Of a stretch of 64,000 nt of DNA, positions 1-9,491 are shown in pieces; positions within the stretch are counted from its first letter, which is position 1, and the number at the start of each line of letters is the position of its first letter. The notes beneath the pieces were generated by a model. The model was not told the DNA's origin, searched no databases, and was given only the letters and a program-made list of their open reading frames with translations. Position numbers and translations under genes: made by a program. The stretch lies in assembly GCA_017446585.1 (NCBI GenBank), contig JAFSQL010000010.1, positions 45,273-109,272 of the forward strand, in the 5' to 3' direction. This stretch comes from Paludibacteraceae bacterium (GTDB lineage: Bacteria > Bacteroidota > Bacteroidia > Bacteroidales > Paludibacteraceae).

Positions 1-1425
1 GACCGAAGAAAACGCGCCGCCGGAGCGTGGATCAAGAAACCTGTGGTGGAAGCCATAGACGGGTGCGACATCACGACAACGCTGAACGTGGTGATGCAAG
101 ACATTTGTGAACAAGCACTGCGACACAGGGCTGAACAAATAGACGCGGAGTGCGGCGTGGTGATACTGATGGAGGTGGCGACGGGAGAGATAAAAGCGTT
201 GGTGAATCTGAACAGGAGTGACTCCAGTTACAAAGAGAACGAGTCAATAGCCTTGACCAGCCATATGGAACCCGGTTCGACATTTAAGGTGCCGGCATTG
301 ATGGCAGCATTGGAGGACGGGACGGTGAAACTGACAGACACGGTAGATTGCGGGGACGGCATTTGGGACTTGAACAGCAGCATAAGAATCTCGGACTCGA
401 ACACGGGAGAGAAGGCGAACCACAAAATTCCTGTCGGTCAAGCCATCGTGAGGTCATCGAACGTGGCGATGGGAAAAATCATTTATGAGAACTACGGCAC
501 GAAAGAACGCGCAAACCACTATGTGGAAATATTGAAGAAAATGGGCGTTGGCAAGCCGATAGATTTGGGGTTCAAGGGATGCGCGAACGCCAGAATAGAG
601 GGTCCAAAGGAACGCGGGAAAGAATGGATATATACGGACATAGCAAGCATGGCGTACGGGTACAGCGTGGATATGCCCCTACTGTACACCTTGACGTTCT
701 ATAACGCCATAGCGAACGGAGGAAAGATGATGCAGCCGTATATCGTGAAGAGGGCGAGCCGTGACGGAATAACGGTGAAGGAATGGGGACCGAAGGTGAT
801 GGTGGAGAGCATTTGCAAGCCATCGACACTGAACGCCATCAAGCCGCTGATGTTAGGCGTGGTAGAGGACGAGCATGGCACGGGAAAGGCAGCGTACTCG
901 GAGTACACAAGGATAGCGGGGAAGACGGGCACGGCACGTTACAACTACCGAGCCGGTCAAGGAGGATACAAACATCAAGTGTCGTTCTGCGGTTTCTTCC
1001 CCTACGAGAATCCAAAATACAGTTGCATCATTTACTTCAGGAATCCGGGCGTAGGCGGAGCAGGTGGCGGATGGATGTGCGGCCCGGTGATGAAACAGAT
1101 AGCGGAGCGAGTGATGGCAAGCGTGGAATACATTCCAGTAGAGAAATTCGTGGCGGACAGCGCACGAAGCATGGAACCGACACCCGCAAAAATGATGAGC
1201 GCAGACGCGGCAATGCTGAAGAGGTGCTTCGGAGCGGATTCGACACAAATAAGGGTCATCACGCCAAAAATGAGCGGCAATGAGTTTCCAAACTTAGTGG
1301 GGATGGGTCTAAAGGATGCCATTTTCATCGCGGAACGGAGGGGGAAAACGGTGGTGACGCACGGAAGAAACGGAAAGGTGAAGAGAGTGGAGATAGTCGG
1401 GGACAAATGTCATCTGTATCGATAA
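1..1425 (+). CDS. ftsI: Peptidoglycan D,D-transpeptidase FtsI (class B PBP), 5' end outside window
   Basis: Septal transpeptidase that cross-links peptidoglycan at the division site, anchored in the inner membrane with its catalytic domain in the periplasm. The reading frame is open to base 1, so the membrane anchor and most of the dimerisation domain lie to the left; a GTG at 43 is internal, not a start. All three penicillin-binding motifs are visible (numbered from the GTG): STFK with its serine at residue 79, SSN in RSSNVAMGK, and KTGT in AGKTGTAR. The C-terminus carries a PASTA-like segment (NEFPNLVGMGLKDAI onward). It is the first gene of a co-oriented division and cell wall cluster, 13 bases before murE, in the usual Bacteroidales order. 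Strongly G-rich coding strand. Confidence 0.95.
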   Translation, partial: DRRKRAAGAWIKKPVVEAIDGCDITTTLNVVMQDICEQALRHRAEQIDAECGVVILMEVATGEIKALVNLNRSDSSYKENESIALTSHMEPGSTFKVPALMAALEDGTVKLTDTVDCGDGIWDLNSSIRISDSNTGEKANHKIPVGQAIVRSSNVAMGKIIYENYGTKERANHYVEILKKMGVGKPIDLGFKGCANARIEGPKERGKEWIYTDIASMAYGYSVDMPLLYTLTFYNAIANGGKMMQPYIVKRASRDGITVKEWGPKVMVESICKPSTLNAIKPLMLGVVEDEHGTGKAAYSEYTRIAGKTGTARYNYRAGQGGYKHQVSFCGFFPYENPKYSCIIYFRNPGVGGAGGGWMCGPVMKQIAERVMASVEYIPVEKFVADSARSMEPTPAKMMSADAAMLKRCFGADSTQIRVITPKMSGNEFPNLVGMGLKDAIFIAERRGKTVVTHGRNGKVKRVEIVGDKCHLYR

Positions 1426-1438
1426 ACCCAAAAAAACA

Positions 1439-2914
1439 ATGAATATGAAACTGAGCGAATTGCTTGAAAGAGTAAAGGTTGTAGAAACTGTCGGAGAAAA
1501 GGAAGTAGATGTGAAGGGTTTGGCCTTCGACAGCAGGAAAGTGGTGGAAGGCGGAGTCTTCGTCGCCGTGAAAGGTACGGAGAGTGACGGTCATGACTAT
1601 ATAGACATGGCGATAGAGAAAGGCGTGAAGGCAGTGGTGTATTCAGAGCCAGAGACCAAGACGGAGAAAGAGAACGTGAGTTACGTTCGCGTGGAGGACA
1701 GTGCGGAGGCGTTGGGCGAGATGGCAAGCGCATGGTATGGTTATCCATCAGAGAAATTGACCTTGGTGGGCGTGACGGGAACGAACGGCAAGACGACGAC
1801 CGCAACACTGCTATGGCAGATGGCGCAGGCAGCGGGGAAGAAAGCGGGATTGCTCTCGACCGTGGTGAACTACGTTGACAAAGAGGCGGTAGCGAGCACA
1901 CATACGACCCCAGACCCGATTGCCTTGAACGAGTTGTTGAGAAGAATGGTGGACGCAGGTTGCAGTCACGCCTTCATGGAGGTAAGCAGCCACTCGGTGG
2001 TGCAGAGAAGAATAGCGGGTTTGGACTTTGACGGCGGACTGTTCACGAACTTGACTCGAGATCATTTGGATTATCATAAGACATTTGAAAACTATTTGCA
2101 GGCAAAAAAGGCTTTTTTTGACAGTTTGAAGCCAGAAGCCTTTGCCATCACGAACGTTGACGACCCGAACGGACTGGTGATGTTGCAGAACAGCGGAGCG
2201 AGGAAATTGACCTACTCCACCCGTCGTCAAGCGGACTTCAAGGGGAAAATAGTGGAGGAAGGATTTGACGGCATGCAAATAGAGATGAACGGGACGGAAT
2301 TGTCGGTCGGATTTATAGGACGGTTTAACGTTTACAATCTTCTGTTGGTCTTTGGAGCGGCGGTAGCGTTAGGCATGGAGAAGCAAGAGGCGTTGCGGCT
2401 GTTGAGCACCTTACGTCCCGTAAACGGCAGGTTCGAAACAATCAGAAACGACAAAACAGGTTGGACCGCCATTGTTGACTACGCTCACACCCCGGACGCA
2501 TTGGACAACGTGATTGGTACCATCAACGAGATTCGCAACTCAAAACCCGACAGGGGCGAACTGATAACCGTTGTCGGCTGCGGTGGCAACAGGGATAAAG
2601 GCAAACGTCCGTTGATGGCACAAAGTGCCGTGAAGGGTTCGGAGAGGGTCATCATCACAAGCGACAATCCGAGGAAAGAAGATCCGAAAGCCATCATTGA
2701 AGACATGCTGGCAGGACTAACGGACGATGAGAAACGAAAGACCTTAGTAATAGAAGACCGACGAGAAGCCATCAAGACGGCATGCGCACTCGCAAAAGCC
2801 AATGACGTGATTCTGGTGGCAGGCAAGGGGCATGAGGACTATCAGATAGTCGGTGAGGAGAAACTACACTTCGACGATCACGAAGAAATAGCAAATGCTA
2901 TTGCTTACTACTAA
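1439..2914 (+). CDS. murE: UDP-MurNAc-tripeptide synthetase MurE
   Basis: Cytoplasmic ATP-dependent ligase adding the third amino acid to UDP-MurNAc-L-Ala-D-Glu. 491 aa, normal for the family. Three Mur-ligase domains: N-terminal UDP-binding (about 1-105), central ATPase with P-loop GTNGKTTT at about 114-121 and DHLDYH near 208-213, and C-terminal domain. The DNPR motif at 409-412 (SDNPRKEDP) is the established signature for meso-diaminopimelate rather than lysine, so the peptidoglycan is predicted to be the DAP type. The lysine expected to be carbamylated lies in AKKAFF (about 222-227). ATG at 1439 chosen; a second in-frame ATG at 1445 is equally possible. Lies 13 bases after ftsI. Confidence 0.96.
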   Translation: MNMKLSELLERVKVVETVGEKEVDVKGLAFDSRKVVEGGVFVAVKGTESDGHDYIDMAIEKGVKAVVYSEPETKTEKENVSYVRVEDSAEALGEMASAWYGYPSEKLTLVGVTGTNGKTTTATLLWQMAQAAGKKAGLLSTVVNYVDKEAVASTHTTPDPIALNELLRRMVDAGCSHAFMEVSSHSVVQRRIAGLDFDGGLFTNLTRDHLDYHKTFENYLQAKKAFFDSLKPEAFAITNVDDPNGLVMLQNSGARKLTYSTRRQADFKGKIVEEGFDGMQIEMNGTELSVGFIGRFNVYNLLLVFGAAVALGMEKQEALRLLSTLRPVNGRFETIRNDKTGWTAIVDYAHTPDALDNVIGTINEIRNSKPDRGELITVVGCGGNRDKGKRPLMAQSAVKGSERVIITSDNPRKEDPKAIIEDMLAGLTDDEKRKTLVIEDRREAIKTACALAKANDVILVAGKGHEDYQIVGEEKLHFDDHEEIANAIAYY

Positions 2915-2920
2915 CATAGT

Positions 2921-2964
2921 AACAAGTAACTACGAACATACTAACAAATAACCACGAACACACT
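2921..2964 (+). repeat. 22-bp degenerate tandem repeat between murE and mraY
   Basis: Two adjacent 22-bp units, 2921-2942 and 2943-2964, match at 19 of 22 positions (all three differences are transitions). They begin 6 bases after the murE stop, end 11 bases before the mraY ATG and make up most of the intergenic gap. No open frame or hairpin is evident. Probably a slipped-strand duplication acting as a spacer. Confidence 0.7.
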
Positions 2965-2975
2965 AAGAAAAAGAC

Positions 2976-4238
2976 ATGCTTTACTTCTTATTTGACCTTT
3001 TGGACCAACTGAACGTACCAGGCTCCGGTATTTGGCAATACATCTCATTCAGAGCCGGGATGGCGTTCGTCTTTTCGATGTTTATCGCTACCTATTTTGG
3101 AATGCGAATCATCAGAATCTTGCAGAAAAAACAGATTGGCGAAACTATTCGCAATTTGGGTCTGGAAGGTCAAATGAGCAAGAAAGGAACACCCACGATG
3201 GGAGGAGTAATCATTATTCTCTCCATACTGGTTCCTACCCTGTTGCTTGCCGACCTGAGCAACACGTATATCCTCTTGATGATCATCACGACCCTATGGA
3301 TGGGAGTCATAGGCTTCACGGACGACTACATCAAGGTGTTCCGTCACAACAAGGAAGGCATGCACGGCAAAACCAAAATTGTCGGTCAGGTCGGTTTGGG
3401 TTTGATTGTGGGCATCGTCTTGTTCATGTCGCCACAAGCCAAGGTGATAGAAAACGTTGAAAGTCGCGTGATTGAATCGACAGGTGAAGTGGAAGTAACC
3501 TACGAAAAGCAAGCGAACAAAAGCACCGTGACAACAATACCATTCCTAAAGAATCACAACTTTGACTATGCAGACCCATTCTCCTTCTTAGGGAAATATA
3601 AACAAGCGGCAGGATGGATATTCTTTATTCTCGTGACCATTTTCGTGGTAACCGCAGTAAGCAACGGAGCCAACTTGACCGACGGCTTGGATGGTTTAGC
3701 AACGGGGAGCAGCGCGATTCAAGGTGCGACGTTGGGTGTGCTTGCCTACTTGAGCGGTAACATTCAATACGCTTCGTATCTGAACATCATGTATCTGCCT
3801 GGAACTGGCGAGTTGGTTATTTTTGCGGCAGCATTTATCGGAGCCTTGGTCGGTTTTCTGTGGTACAACAGTTTTCCTGCCCAAGTGTTTATGGGGGACA
3901 CGGGTTCACTGACCTTAGGAGGCATCATCGCCGTGTTTGCCATCATTATCAGGAAAGAATTGCTTATTCCCATCTTGTGCGGTATTTTCCTGATGGAAAG
4001 TTTGTCCGTAATCTTGCAAGTGACGTATTTCAAATACACTAAGAAAAAATTTGGCGAAGGACGGCGCGTGTTTAAGATGACGCCACTGCATCACCACTTC
4101 CAAGAGCCAGCAGGAGCAGTGAAGGCATTGCTGAACAAGCCAATACAAGCTTGGCCAGAGAGTAAGATCGTAATACGTTTTTGGGTAATCGGGATGATTT
4201 TGGCAGCCTTGACAATCATTACGCTAAAAATTCGATAA
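2976..4238 (+). CDS. mraY: Phospho-MurNAc-pentapeptide transferase MraY
   Basis: Integral inner-membrane enzyme moving phospho-MurNAc-pentapeptide onto undecaprenyl phosphate to form lipid I. 420 aa, longer than the roughly 360 aa of E. coli MraY because of an inserted loop (about residues 150-205) between membrane segments, a common arrangement in Bacteroidota. Family motifs are present: DDYIKV, NLTDGLDGLA, MGDTGSLTLGG and MTPLHHHF, which hold the catalytic aspartates and the histidine cluster. Its coding strand lacks the strong G excess of neighbouring murE and ftsW. ATG start at 2976 directly after a short tandem repeat. Confidence 0.96.
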   Translation: MLYFLFDLLDQLNVPGSGIWQYISFRAGMAFVFSMFIATYFGMRIIRILQKKQIGETIRNLGLEGQMSKKGTPTMGGVIIILSILVPTLLLADLSNTYILLMIITTLWMGVIGFTDDYIKVFRHNKEGMHGKTKIVGQVGLGLIVGIVLFMSPQAKVIENVESRVIESTGEVEVTYEKQANKSTVTTIPFLKNHNFDYADPFSFLGKYKQAAGWIFFILVTIFVVTAVSNGANLTDGLDGLATGSSAIQGATLGVLAYLSGNIQYASYLNIMYLPGTGELVIFAAAFIGALVGFLWYNSFPAQVFMGDTGSLTLGGIIAVFAIIIRKELLIPILCGIFLMESLSVILQVTYFKYTKKKFGEGRRVFKMTPLHHHFQEPAGAVKALLNKPIQAWPESKIVIRFWVIGMILAALTIITLKIR

Positions 4239-4266
4239 ACACTTAAGGATTAAGTTATTGTTCAAT

Positions 4267-5616
4267 ATGAATCAGAAAGGTTTAATAGCAATCTTGGGAG
4301 CCGGAGAAAGCGGTGTCGGAGCCGCCGTACTGGCCCAGAAGGAAGGTTTTGACGTATGGGTCAGCGACAGCGGAACGATAAAACCAAACTATAAAAAGGA
4401 ACTTGAGAAAAGAGGCATTGCATACGAAGAGGGTTCGCACGACGAAGAGAAAATTTTAAGTTCCGTTGAAATCATCAAATCACCCGGCATTCCTAATGAT
4501 TCACCTTTGATCACGAAGGCGACGCAAAAGGGAATCAGCGTGATTAGCGAAATTGAATTTGCCGGCAGATACAGCAACGCAAAAATGATTTGCATCACAG
4601 GCAGCAACGGAAAGACCACAACAACGTTGTTGACGTATCACATTCTGAAGCAAGCCGGTTATGATGTCGGTTTGGCAGGGAACGTCGGGAAAAGTCTGGC
4701 ATTACAGGTGGCAGAAAAAGACAGGACAATGTACGTGATTGAACTAAGCAGTTTTCAGTTGGACAACATGTATGACTTCAAAGCAGACATTGCCATCTTG
4801 CTGAATATCACGCCAGATCATTTGGACAGATATGACCATTGCTATCAAAACTACATAAACGCAAAGTTCAGAATCACACAGAATCAAACAGAGAAAGACG
4901 CCTTTATATATTGGGCGGACGACCCAATCATCAAACAGGAATTGGCAAAGAGAGGTGATGAGATTCGCGCGACACGTTATCCATTCTCGTTGGAGAAAAA
5001 GGATGGTGCGCAGGCGTTTGTCGATCACTTGCAATTGGTGATTAAAACACACAAGGACACTTTTCAAATGCCTGTTGAGGAGTTGTCACTGATTGGAGAT
5101 CACAACCGATTTAACAGCATGGCAGCAGGATTGAGCGCACGACTGACAGACGTGAGCGAGGAGCGGTTAAGGAAATCGCTGGCGGACTTTGGCGGTGTGG
5201 AACACAGAATAGAATATGTAGCAACCGTAGGCGGTGTCAGATATGTGAACGATTCGAAAGCCACCAACGTAAATTCATGCTGGTACGCTTTGCAGAGCAT
5301 GACGACACCCGTGGTGCTCATATTGGGTGGAAAAGACAAGGGAAATGATTATCGCGAAATAGAGGAGTTGGTGAAGGAGAAGGTGAAAGGGATGGTCTTT
5401 TTAGGTGTAGATAACGAGAAGTTGCACAACTTTTTCGACGGAAAGGTGGCAAGAACAGAGGACGCACGAAGCATGGAGGAGTGCGTGAGAAAGTGCGCGG
5501 CAATGGCAGAAGACGGGGACACGGTGTTGCTGTCACCATGTTGCGCAAGTTTTGACTTGTTCAAGAGTTACGAGGACAGAGGGAATCAGTTCAAGGAACG
5601 AGTGAAGGCGTTGTAA
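4267..5616 (+). CDS. murD: UDP-MurNAc-L-alanine:D-glutamate ligase MurD
   Basis: Cytoplasmic ATP-dependent ligase adding D-glutamate to UDP-MurNAc-L-Ala. 449 aa from the ATG at 4267; the frame also opens with a TTG at 4258, but the ATG places the N-terminal Rossmann segment (LIAILGAGESGVG) where the family has it. Central ATPase P-loop GSNGKTTTT at about 112-120, LNITPDHLDRY downstream, and C-terminal HRIEYV and NDSKATN motifs. Twenty-eight bases after mraY and 36 before ftsW. Confidence 0.95.
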   Translation: MNQKGLIAILGAGESGVGAAVLAQKEGFDVWVSDSGTIKPNYKKELEKRGIAYEEGSHDEEKILSSVEIIKSPGIPNDSPLITKATQKGISVISEIEFAGRYSNAKMICITGSNGKTTTTLLTYHILKQAGYDVGLAGNVGKSLALQVAEKDRTMYVIELSSFQLDNMYDFKADIAILLNITPDHLDRYDHCYQNYINAKFRITQNQTEKDAFIYWADDPIIKQELAKRGDEIRATRYPFSLEKKDGAQAFVDHLQLVIKTHKDTFQMPVEELSLIGDHNRFNSMAAGLSARLTDVSEERLRKSLADFGGVEHRIEYVATVGGVRYVNDSKATNVNSCWYALQSMTTPVVLILGGKDKGNDYREIEELVKEKVKGMVFLGVDNEKLHNFFDGKVARTEDARSMEECVRKCAAMAEDGDTVLLSPCCASFDLFKSYEDRGNQFKERVKAL

Positions 5617-5638
5617 GTTAAGAATTAAGATTAAGAAC
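5614..5638 (+). repeat. Short degenerate TTAAG-type repeat after murD
   Basis: The murD stop codon runs into an A/T-rich stretch with three imperfect copies of ATTAAG/GTTAAG before the ftsW ATG at 5653. It resembles in style the tandem repeat between murE and mraY. Too short and degenerate to assign a function. Confidence 0.35.
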
Positions 5639-5652
5639 AAAACAAACAGCGT

Positions 5653-6987
5653 ATGGAGAGGAAGGAGGTTTCTTTTTTCAATCGAATGTTTCGCGGCAGC
5701 AAGGCTCTGTGGTGGGTGGTTCTATTCATCGGACTGTTCAGCGCAGTGGAGTTGTACAGCGCAAGCAGTCAGTTGGTGATTGAGAAGGATGACGTGAACG
5801 CGGAGATCAGCGGTCACTTCTATACGCTGGTGATTGGAGCGGTGATGGCGGTGGTGATGAGTCATGCGGTGCGGACGAGAAGGAGGGTGGCGATGTTGAC
5901 GTGGACGTTAGGCGCGGTGGGCATGGTGTGCGTGCTGATTTTGCTGTTGCCAGAGGGGTTGTCACCACACGTGAGAGTGGCGGGCATTCCAATAATAGAG
6001 ACGGGCACGGAGAACGGCGCAAGCCGATGGATTGTATTGATGGGGATTCGATTTCAGCCTTCGGAACTATTGAAGTTAGGGGTGGTTTCAAGTGTGGCAT
6101 GGGTGCTGACGGCACCGGGGAGGTTTGTCCCAGGAATGAAGTGGCTGTGCCGCATGGCGAACCGGGACATGAGCGACGAGGAATGGGTGGACAAGGTGAG
6201 GTTCGTGATGGGAACGGCAATAAGCGCGGTGGCGTTCATGGTGGTGTTTTCGGAGAACTTGTCAACGGCGTTGCTGATAGGTGGTGTAGGTGTAGCGTTG
6301 ACATGGGTGTCCGGGACTTGGGGACGAGGCAGAACGGTGAGCATGGTGGCATTAGTGGCGATGGCGACGATAGCGGTAGCGACGCTTCACATGGTAAGCG
6401 ACGAGGGGTTGAGAAGAATGGGGGCACCGGAGAGAGCGCACACGTGGAAACACCGATTGGAGGAGAAGTTGAGGGAGGACGAGACAACGAGGTTCGAGTA
6501 TAACGACGTGAGACGCCAAACGGTTCACTCGCAAATAGCGATAGCGAGAGGAAGCGGATGGATAGGAAGGTTGCCGGGGAACAGCGTGGAGAGGGACTTC
6601 TTGCCACAGATATACGCTGACTTCGTTTTCGCAATCATCGTGGAGGAGTTGGGGTTCGTGATAGGGGCGGTGTTACTGATGAGTTTGTATCTGGCGTTGA
6701 TGTGGAGGTGTTGCGCCATAGCGAGGATGACGAGGGATAATTATTTGACGATGGTACTGATAGGGTTCGGGGTGCTGATAGTAACTCAAGCGGTGATGTC
6801 AATGGGCGTGGCAGCAAACGTGGGTCCAGTGACAGGTCAGCCGTTGCCACTGATTTCAAGAGGAAAGACGTCAATTTTGATTACTTTCATGATGATTGGT
6901 ATCATTCAGGGCATAGCGGAGATGACAATCAGAAGAATCGAGAACAAAAAAAATAACGATCATGAAGAAGTTGAGAATAATGGTTAG
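5653..6987 (+). CDS. ftsW: Lipid II polymerase FtsW (SEDS family)
   Basis: Polytopic SEDS glycosyltransferase that polymerises lipid II at the septum with the FtsI transpeptidase encoded just upstream. 444 aa with about 9-10 hydrophobic segments. Recognisable conserved stretches are GASRWI (about 123-128), FQPSELLKLG, and near the end GQPLPLISRGKTSI. In most relatives I recall, the last motif reads ...RGGTS; here the second glycine is lysine, worth checking against an alignment. The coding strand is extremely G-rich (for example 26 G to 8 C over 6181-6240). The last 26 bases overlap the start of murG, implying coupled translation. Confidence 0.93.
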   Translation: MERKEVSFFNRMFRGSKALWWVVLFIGLFSAVELYSASSQLVIEKDDVNAEISGHFYTLVIGAVMAVVMSHAVRTRRRVAMLTWTLGAVGMVCVLILLLPEGLSPHVRVAGIPIIETGTENGASRWIVLMGIRFQPSELLKLGVVSSVAWVLTAPGRFVPGMKWLCRMANRDMSDEEWVDKVRFVMGTAISAVAFMVVFSENLSTALLIGGVGVALTWVSGTWGRGRTVSMVALVAMATIAVATLHMVSDEGLRRMGAPERAHTWKHRLEEKLREDETTRFEYNDVRRQTVHSQIAIARGSGWIGRLPGNSVERDFLPQIYADFVFAIIVEELGFVIGAVLLMSLYLALMWRCCAIARMTRDNYLTMVLIGFGVLIVTQAVMSMGVAANVGPVTGQPLPLISRGKTSILITFMMIGIIQGIAEMTIRRIENKKNNDHEEVENNG

Positions 6988-8071
6988 TGGCGGAGGGACA
7001 GGAGGCCACATCTTTCCCGCAGTGTCAATCGCAAACGCATTGAAAGCGAAATTGCCAGATTGCGATATACTATTTGTCGGAGCGGAAGGAAGAATGGAAA
7101 TGGAACGTGTTCCTGCCGCAGGTTACAAAATTGTGGGACTTCCGATTAGCGGGTTTAACAGAAAAAACCCGTTGAAGAACGTGGGAGTGGTGATGAGATT
7201 GGCAAAAAGCCTATGGAAGGCACGAAAAATAGTAAAGGACTTCGCACCTGACGTGGCAGTAGGAGTCGGTGGATATGCGAGCGGAGCAGCATTGTGGGCT
7301 GCCGCAAGCGCAGGGGTTCCATGTCTGATACAGGAACAAAATTCGTATGCAGGCGTGACAAATAAACTCTTGGCAAAGAAAGCGAAGAGAATATGCGTGG
7401 CGTATGAGGGTATGGAACGCTTTTTTCCAAAAGAGAAAATCGTATTGACAGGTAACCCCGTGAGACAAAACTTGACAGAGGAGGTGGACAAGAAGGCGGC
7501 ATATGAGAGTTTCGGTTTTGACGAGAAGAAGAAGACGCTGTTGGTCATAGGTGGCAGTTTAGGAGCAAGAACTATCAACGAAAGCATGATAGCGGGCTTA
7601 GCGAAGTTGCAGAAGGAGGAGGACGTTCAGGTATTGTGGCAAACCGGCAAAATATATTTTGAAAACGTGAAGGCAAAAGCAAGGGAGCATGAAGGTGAGA
7701 GGTTGAAGATCACGGACTTTGTCAGCAGAATGGATTACGCATACAGTATCGCGGATTTGGTGATTTCAAGGGCAGGAGCAAGCAGCATTTCTGAATTATG
7801 TCTTTTGGGCAAGCCATCCGTCTTGGTGCCATCACCAAACGTGGCAGAAGATCATCAAAGGAAAAACGCGGAAGCACTGGCAAAACGCGGAGCGGCTATA
7901 ATGGTAATGGATGGCGAAGCGAAGGAGAAAATGATAGATGCGGCATTGTCAATACTTAGAGACAAGGAGCAGTTGGAAGAGTTGGGGAGAAACGCGAGCA
8001 AATTGGCACAAGAGGATAGCGCGGCGAGGATTGCGGAGGAGGTTATCGCCCTAACAAGGAACAAGGAATAA
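6962..8071 (+). CDS. murG: Lipid II synthase MurG (GlcNAc transferase)
   Basis: Peripheral membrane GT-B glycosyltransferase (GT28) transferring GlcNAc from UDP-GlcNAc to lipid I. 369 aa, typical. N-terminal glycine-rich loop GGGTGGH at about 10-16; second domain contains GGSLGAR and the UDP-GlcNAc-binding region SRAGASSISEL followed by PSPNVAEDHQ. The ATG lies inside the end of ftsW (26-base overlap) and murC follows after 15 bases. Confidence 0.96.
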   Translation: MKKLRIMVSGGGTGGHIFPAVSIANALKAKLPDCDILFVGAEGRMEMERVPAAGYKIVGLPISGFNRKNPLKNVGVVMRLAKSLWKARKIVKDFAPDVAVGVGGYASGAALWAAASAGVPCLIQEQNSYAGVTNKLLAKKAKRICVAYEGMERFFPKEKIVLTGNPVRQNLTEEVDKKAAYESFGFDEKKKTLLVIGGSLGARTINESMIAGLAKLQKEEDVQVLWQTGKIYFENVKAKAREHEGERLKITDFVSRMDYAYSIADLVISRAGASSISELCLLGKPSVLVPSPNVAEDHQRKNAEALAKRGAAIMVMDGEAKEKMIDAALSILRDKEQLEELGRNASKLAQEDSAARIAEEVIALTRNKE

Positions 8072-8086
8072 AGACAAGGTGGAATT

Positions 8087-9487
8087 ATGGCAAAAATGAA
8101 GACAAAGTACAAGACCTACTATTTTTTAGGGGTCGGAGGCATAGGGATGAGCGCTTTGGCACGTTACTTCAAAAAAAAGGGTGCAAAAGTGGCAGGTTAC
8201 GACAGGAACAGGAGCGAGTTGTGCGCCCAATTAGAGGCAGAAGGCATAGAGATTCACTACGAAGACAACACGGAAAAGATTCCGACGTATGCGCACGACG
8301 TTAAAAACACGTTGGTGGTGTACACGCCAGCCATACCAAAAGAACACGGCGAAAGGAAATGGTTGGAAGAGAAAGGGTACAAGATGATGAAGCGCGCGGA
8401 AGTGTTGGGCCTCATCACACGCAACCAGAAAGGGCTGTGCGTGGCAGGAACACACGGAAAGACGACCACGACAAACATGATAGCGAACATCATGAGCCGA
8501 ACGAGAAAAGGTTGTAGCGCATTTTTGGGCGGGATAAGCAATAACTTCGGGACCAACCTGCTGATAAGCGACAAATCAGACAAGGTCGTAATAGAGGCTG
8601 ACGAATTTGATCGTTCGTTCTTGAATCTGCGACCATGGATAGCGGTCATTACAAGCGCAGACGCAGATCACTTGGACATCTATGGCACGGAGGAAGAGTA
8701 TAGAAACGCATTCAGTGAATTCAGCAGTCTGGTGCAAACATACGGAGCACTCATCGTCAAACGAGGCGTGAAAGTAAAAATCAAGCAGAAGAAGGGAGTC
8801 AGGGTTTATAGTTACGGAGGGGCCGTAGGATTGGTAAAGAACAAGCCGGACTTCTACGCGGAATATGTCAGGAAGACAAAGCAAGGAGAAATAGTGTTTA
8901 ACTTCGTTTCACCTCGAGGCGTGATACGTCGAGTGCCATTAGGTGTTCCCGTATTGATAAACGTGGAAGACGCCGTTGCCGCATGTGCCGTAGCACAACT
9001 ATGCGGAGCGCGTGACGAAGAAATCCGCTTAGGAATCGGCACGTTCAGGGGTACTCACAGACGTTTTGAACGACACGGAGACTTCTTGATTGACGACTAC
9101 GCCCACCATCCTGAAGAGATTGCCGCAACGTTGGATAGCGTACGCTATTTGTATCCAAAAAAGAAGATTTGTTGCGTTTTTCAGCCTCATCTGTACAGCA
9201 GAACGAGAGACTTAGCTGACGGATTCGGAAAGGCACTGAGCAAAGCGGACGACGTTTTGTTGCTGCCGATTTATCCCGCACGGGAAGAACCTATAGAAGG
9301 CGTTAGTTCAGAAATGTTGCTCGGGAAAATAGGACACGACAAGAAGGTTGTCGTAGAAAAAAACAATCTGATAAAAGAGTTGGACAATCATGACTTTGAT
9401 ATCTTGTTAACTTTAGGCGCAGGAGACATAGACTTTATGATTCCTGAACTAAAAACATATTTAGAAGAAAGGAACAAGAAGAAGTAA
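8087..9487 (+). CDS. murC: UDP-MurNAc:L-alanine ligase MurC
   Basis: Cytoplasmic ligase adding L-alanine to UDP-MurNAc, the first step of stem-peptide assembly. 466 aa. N-terminal nucleotide-binding motif FLGVGGIGMSALA at about 13-25, ATPase P-loop GTHGKTTTT at 121-129, and DDYAHHPEEI in the C-terminal domain, which is characteristic of MurC. Located between murG and ftsQ, 4 bases before ftsQ. Confidence 0.96.
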   Translation: MAKMKTKYKTYYFLGVGGIGMSALARYFKKKGAKVAGYDRNRSELCAQLEAEGIEIHYEDNTEKIPTYAHDVKNTLVVYTPAIPKEHGERKWLEEKGYKMMKRAEVLGLITRNQKGLCVAGTHGKTTTTNMIANIMSRTRKGCSAFLGGISNNFGTNLLISDKSDKVVIEADEFDRSFLNLRPWIAVITSADADHLDIYGTEEEYRNAFSEFSSLVQTYGALIVKRGVKVKIKQKKGVRVYSYGGAVGLVKNKPDFYAEYVRKTKQGEIVFNFVSPRGVIRRVPLGVPVLINVEDAVAACAVAQLCGARDEEIRLGIGTFRGTHRRFERHGDFLIDDYAHHPEEIAATLDSVRYLYPKKKICCVFQPHLYSRTRDLADGFGKALSKADDVLLLPIYPAREEPIEGVSSEMLLGKIGHDKKVVVEKNNLIKELDNHDFDILLTLGAGDIDFMIPELKTYLEERNKKK

Positions 9488-9491
9488 AGAG

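Noticed and set aside
43-45. GTG at 43 as the start of ftsI
   Set aside because: The frame is open to base 1 and the sequence before it continues in the normal PBP pattern (GAWIKKPVVEAIDGCDITTT), so the gene begins outside the window.
5901-6503. A 200-codon + strand frame inside ftsW
   Set aside because: Glycine/arginine-rich shadow frame caused by the extreme G content of ftsW; no motif.
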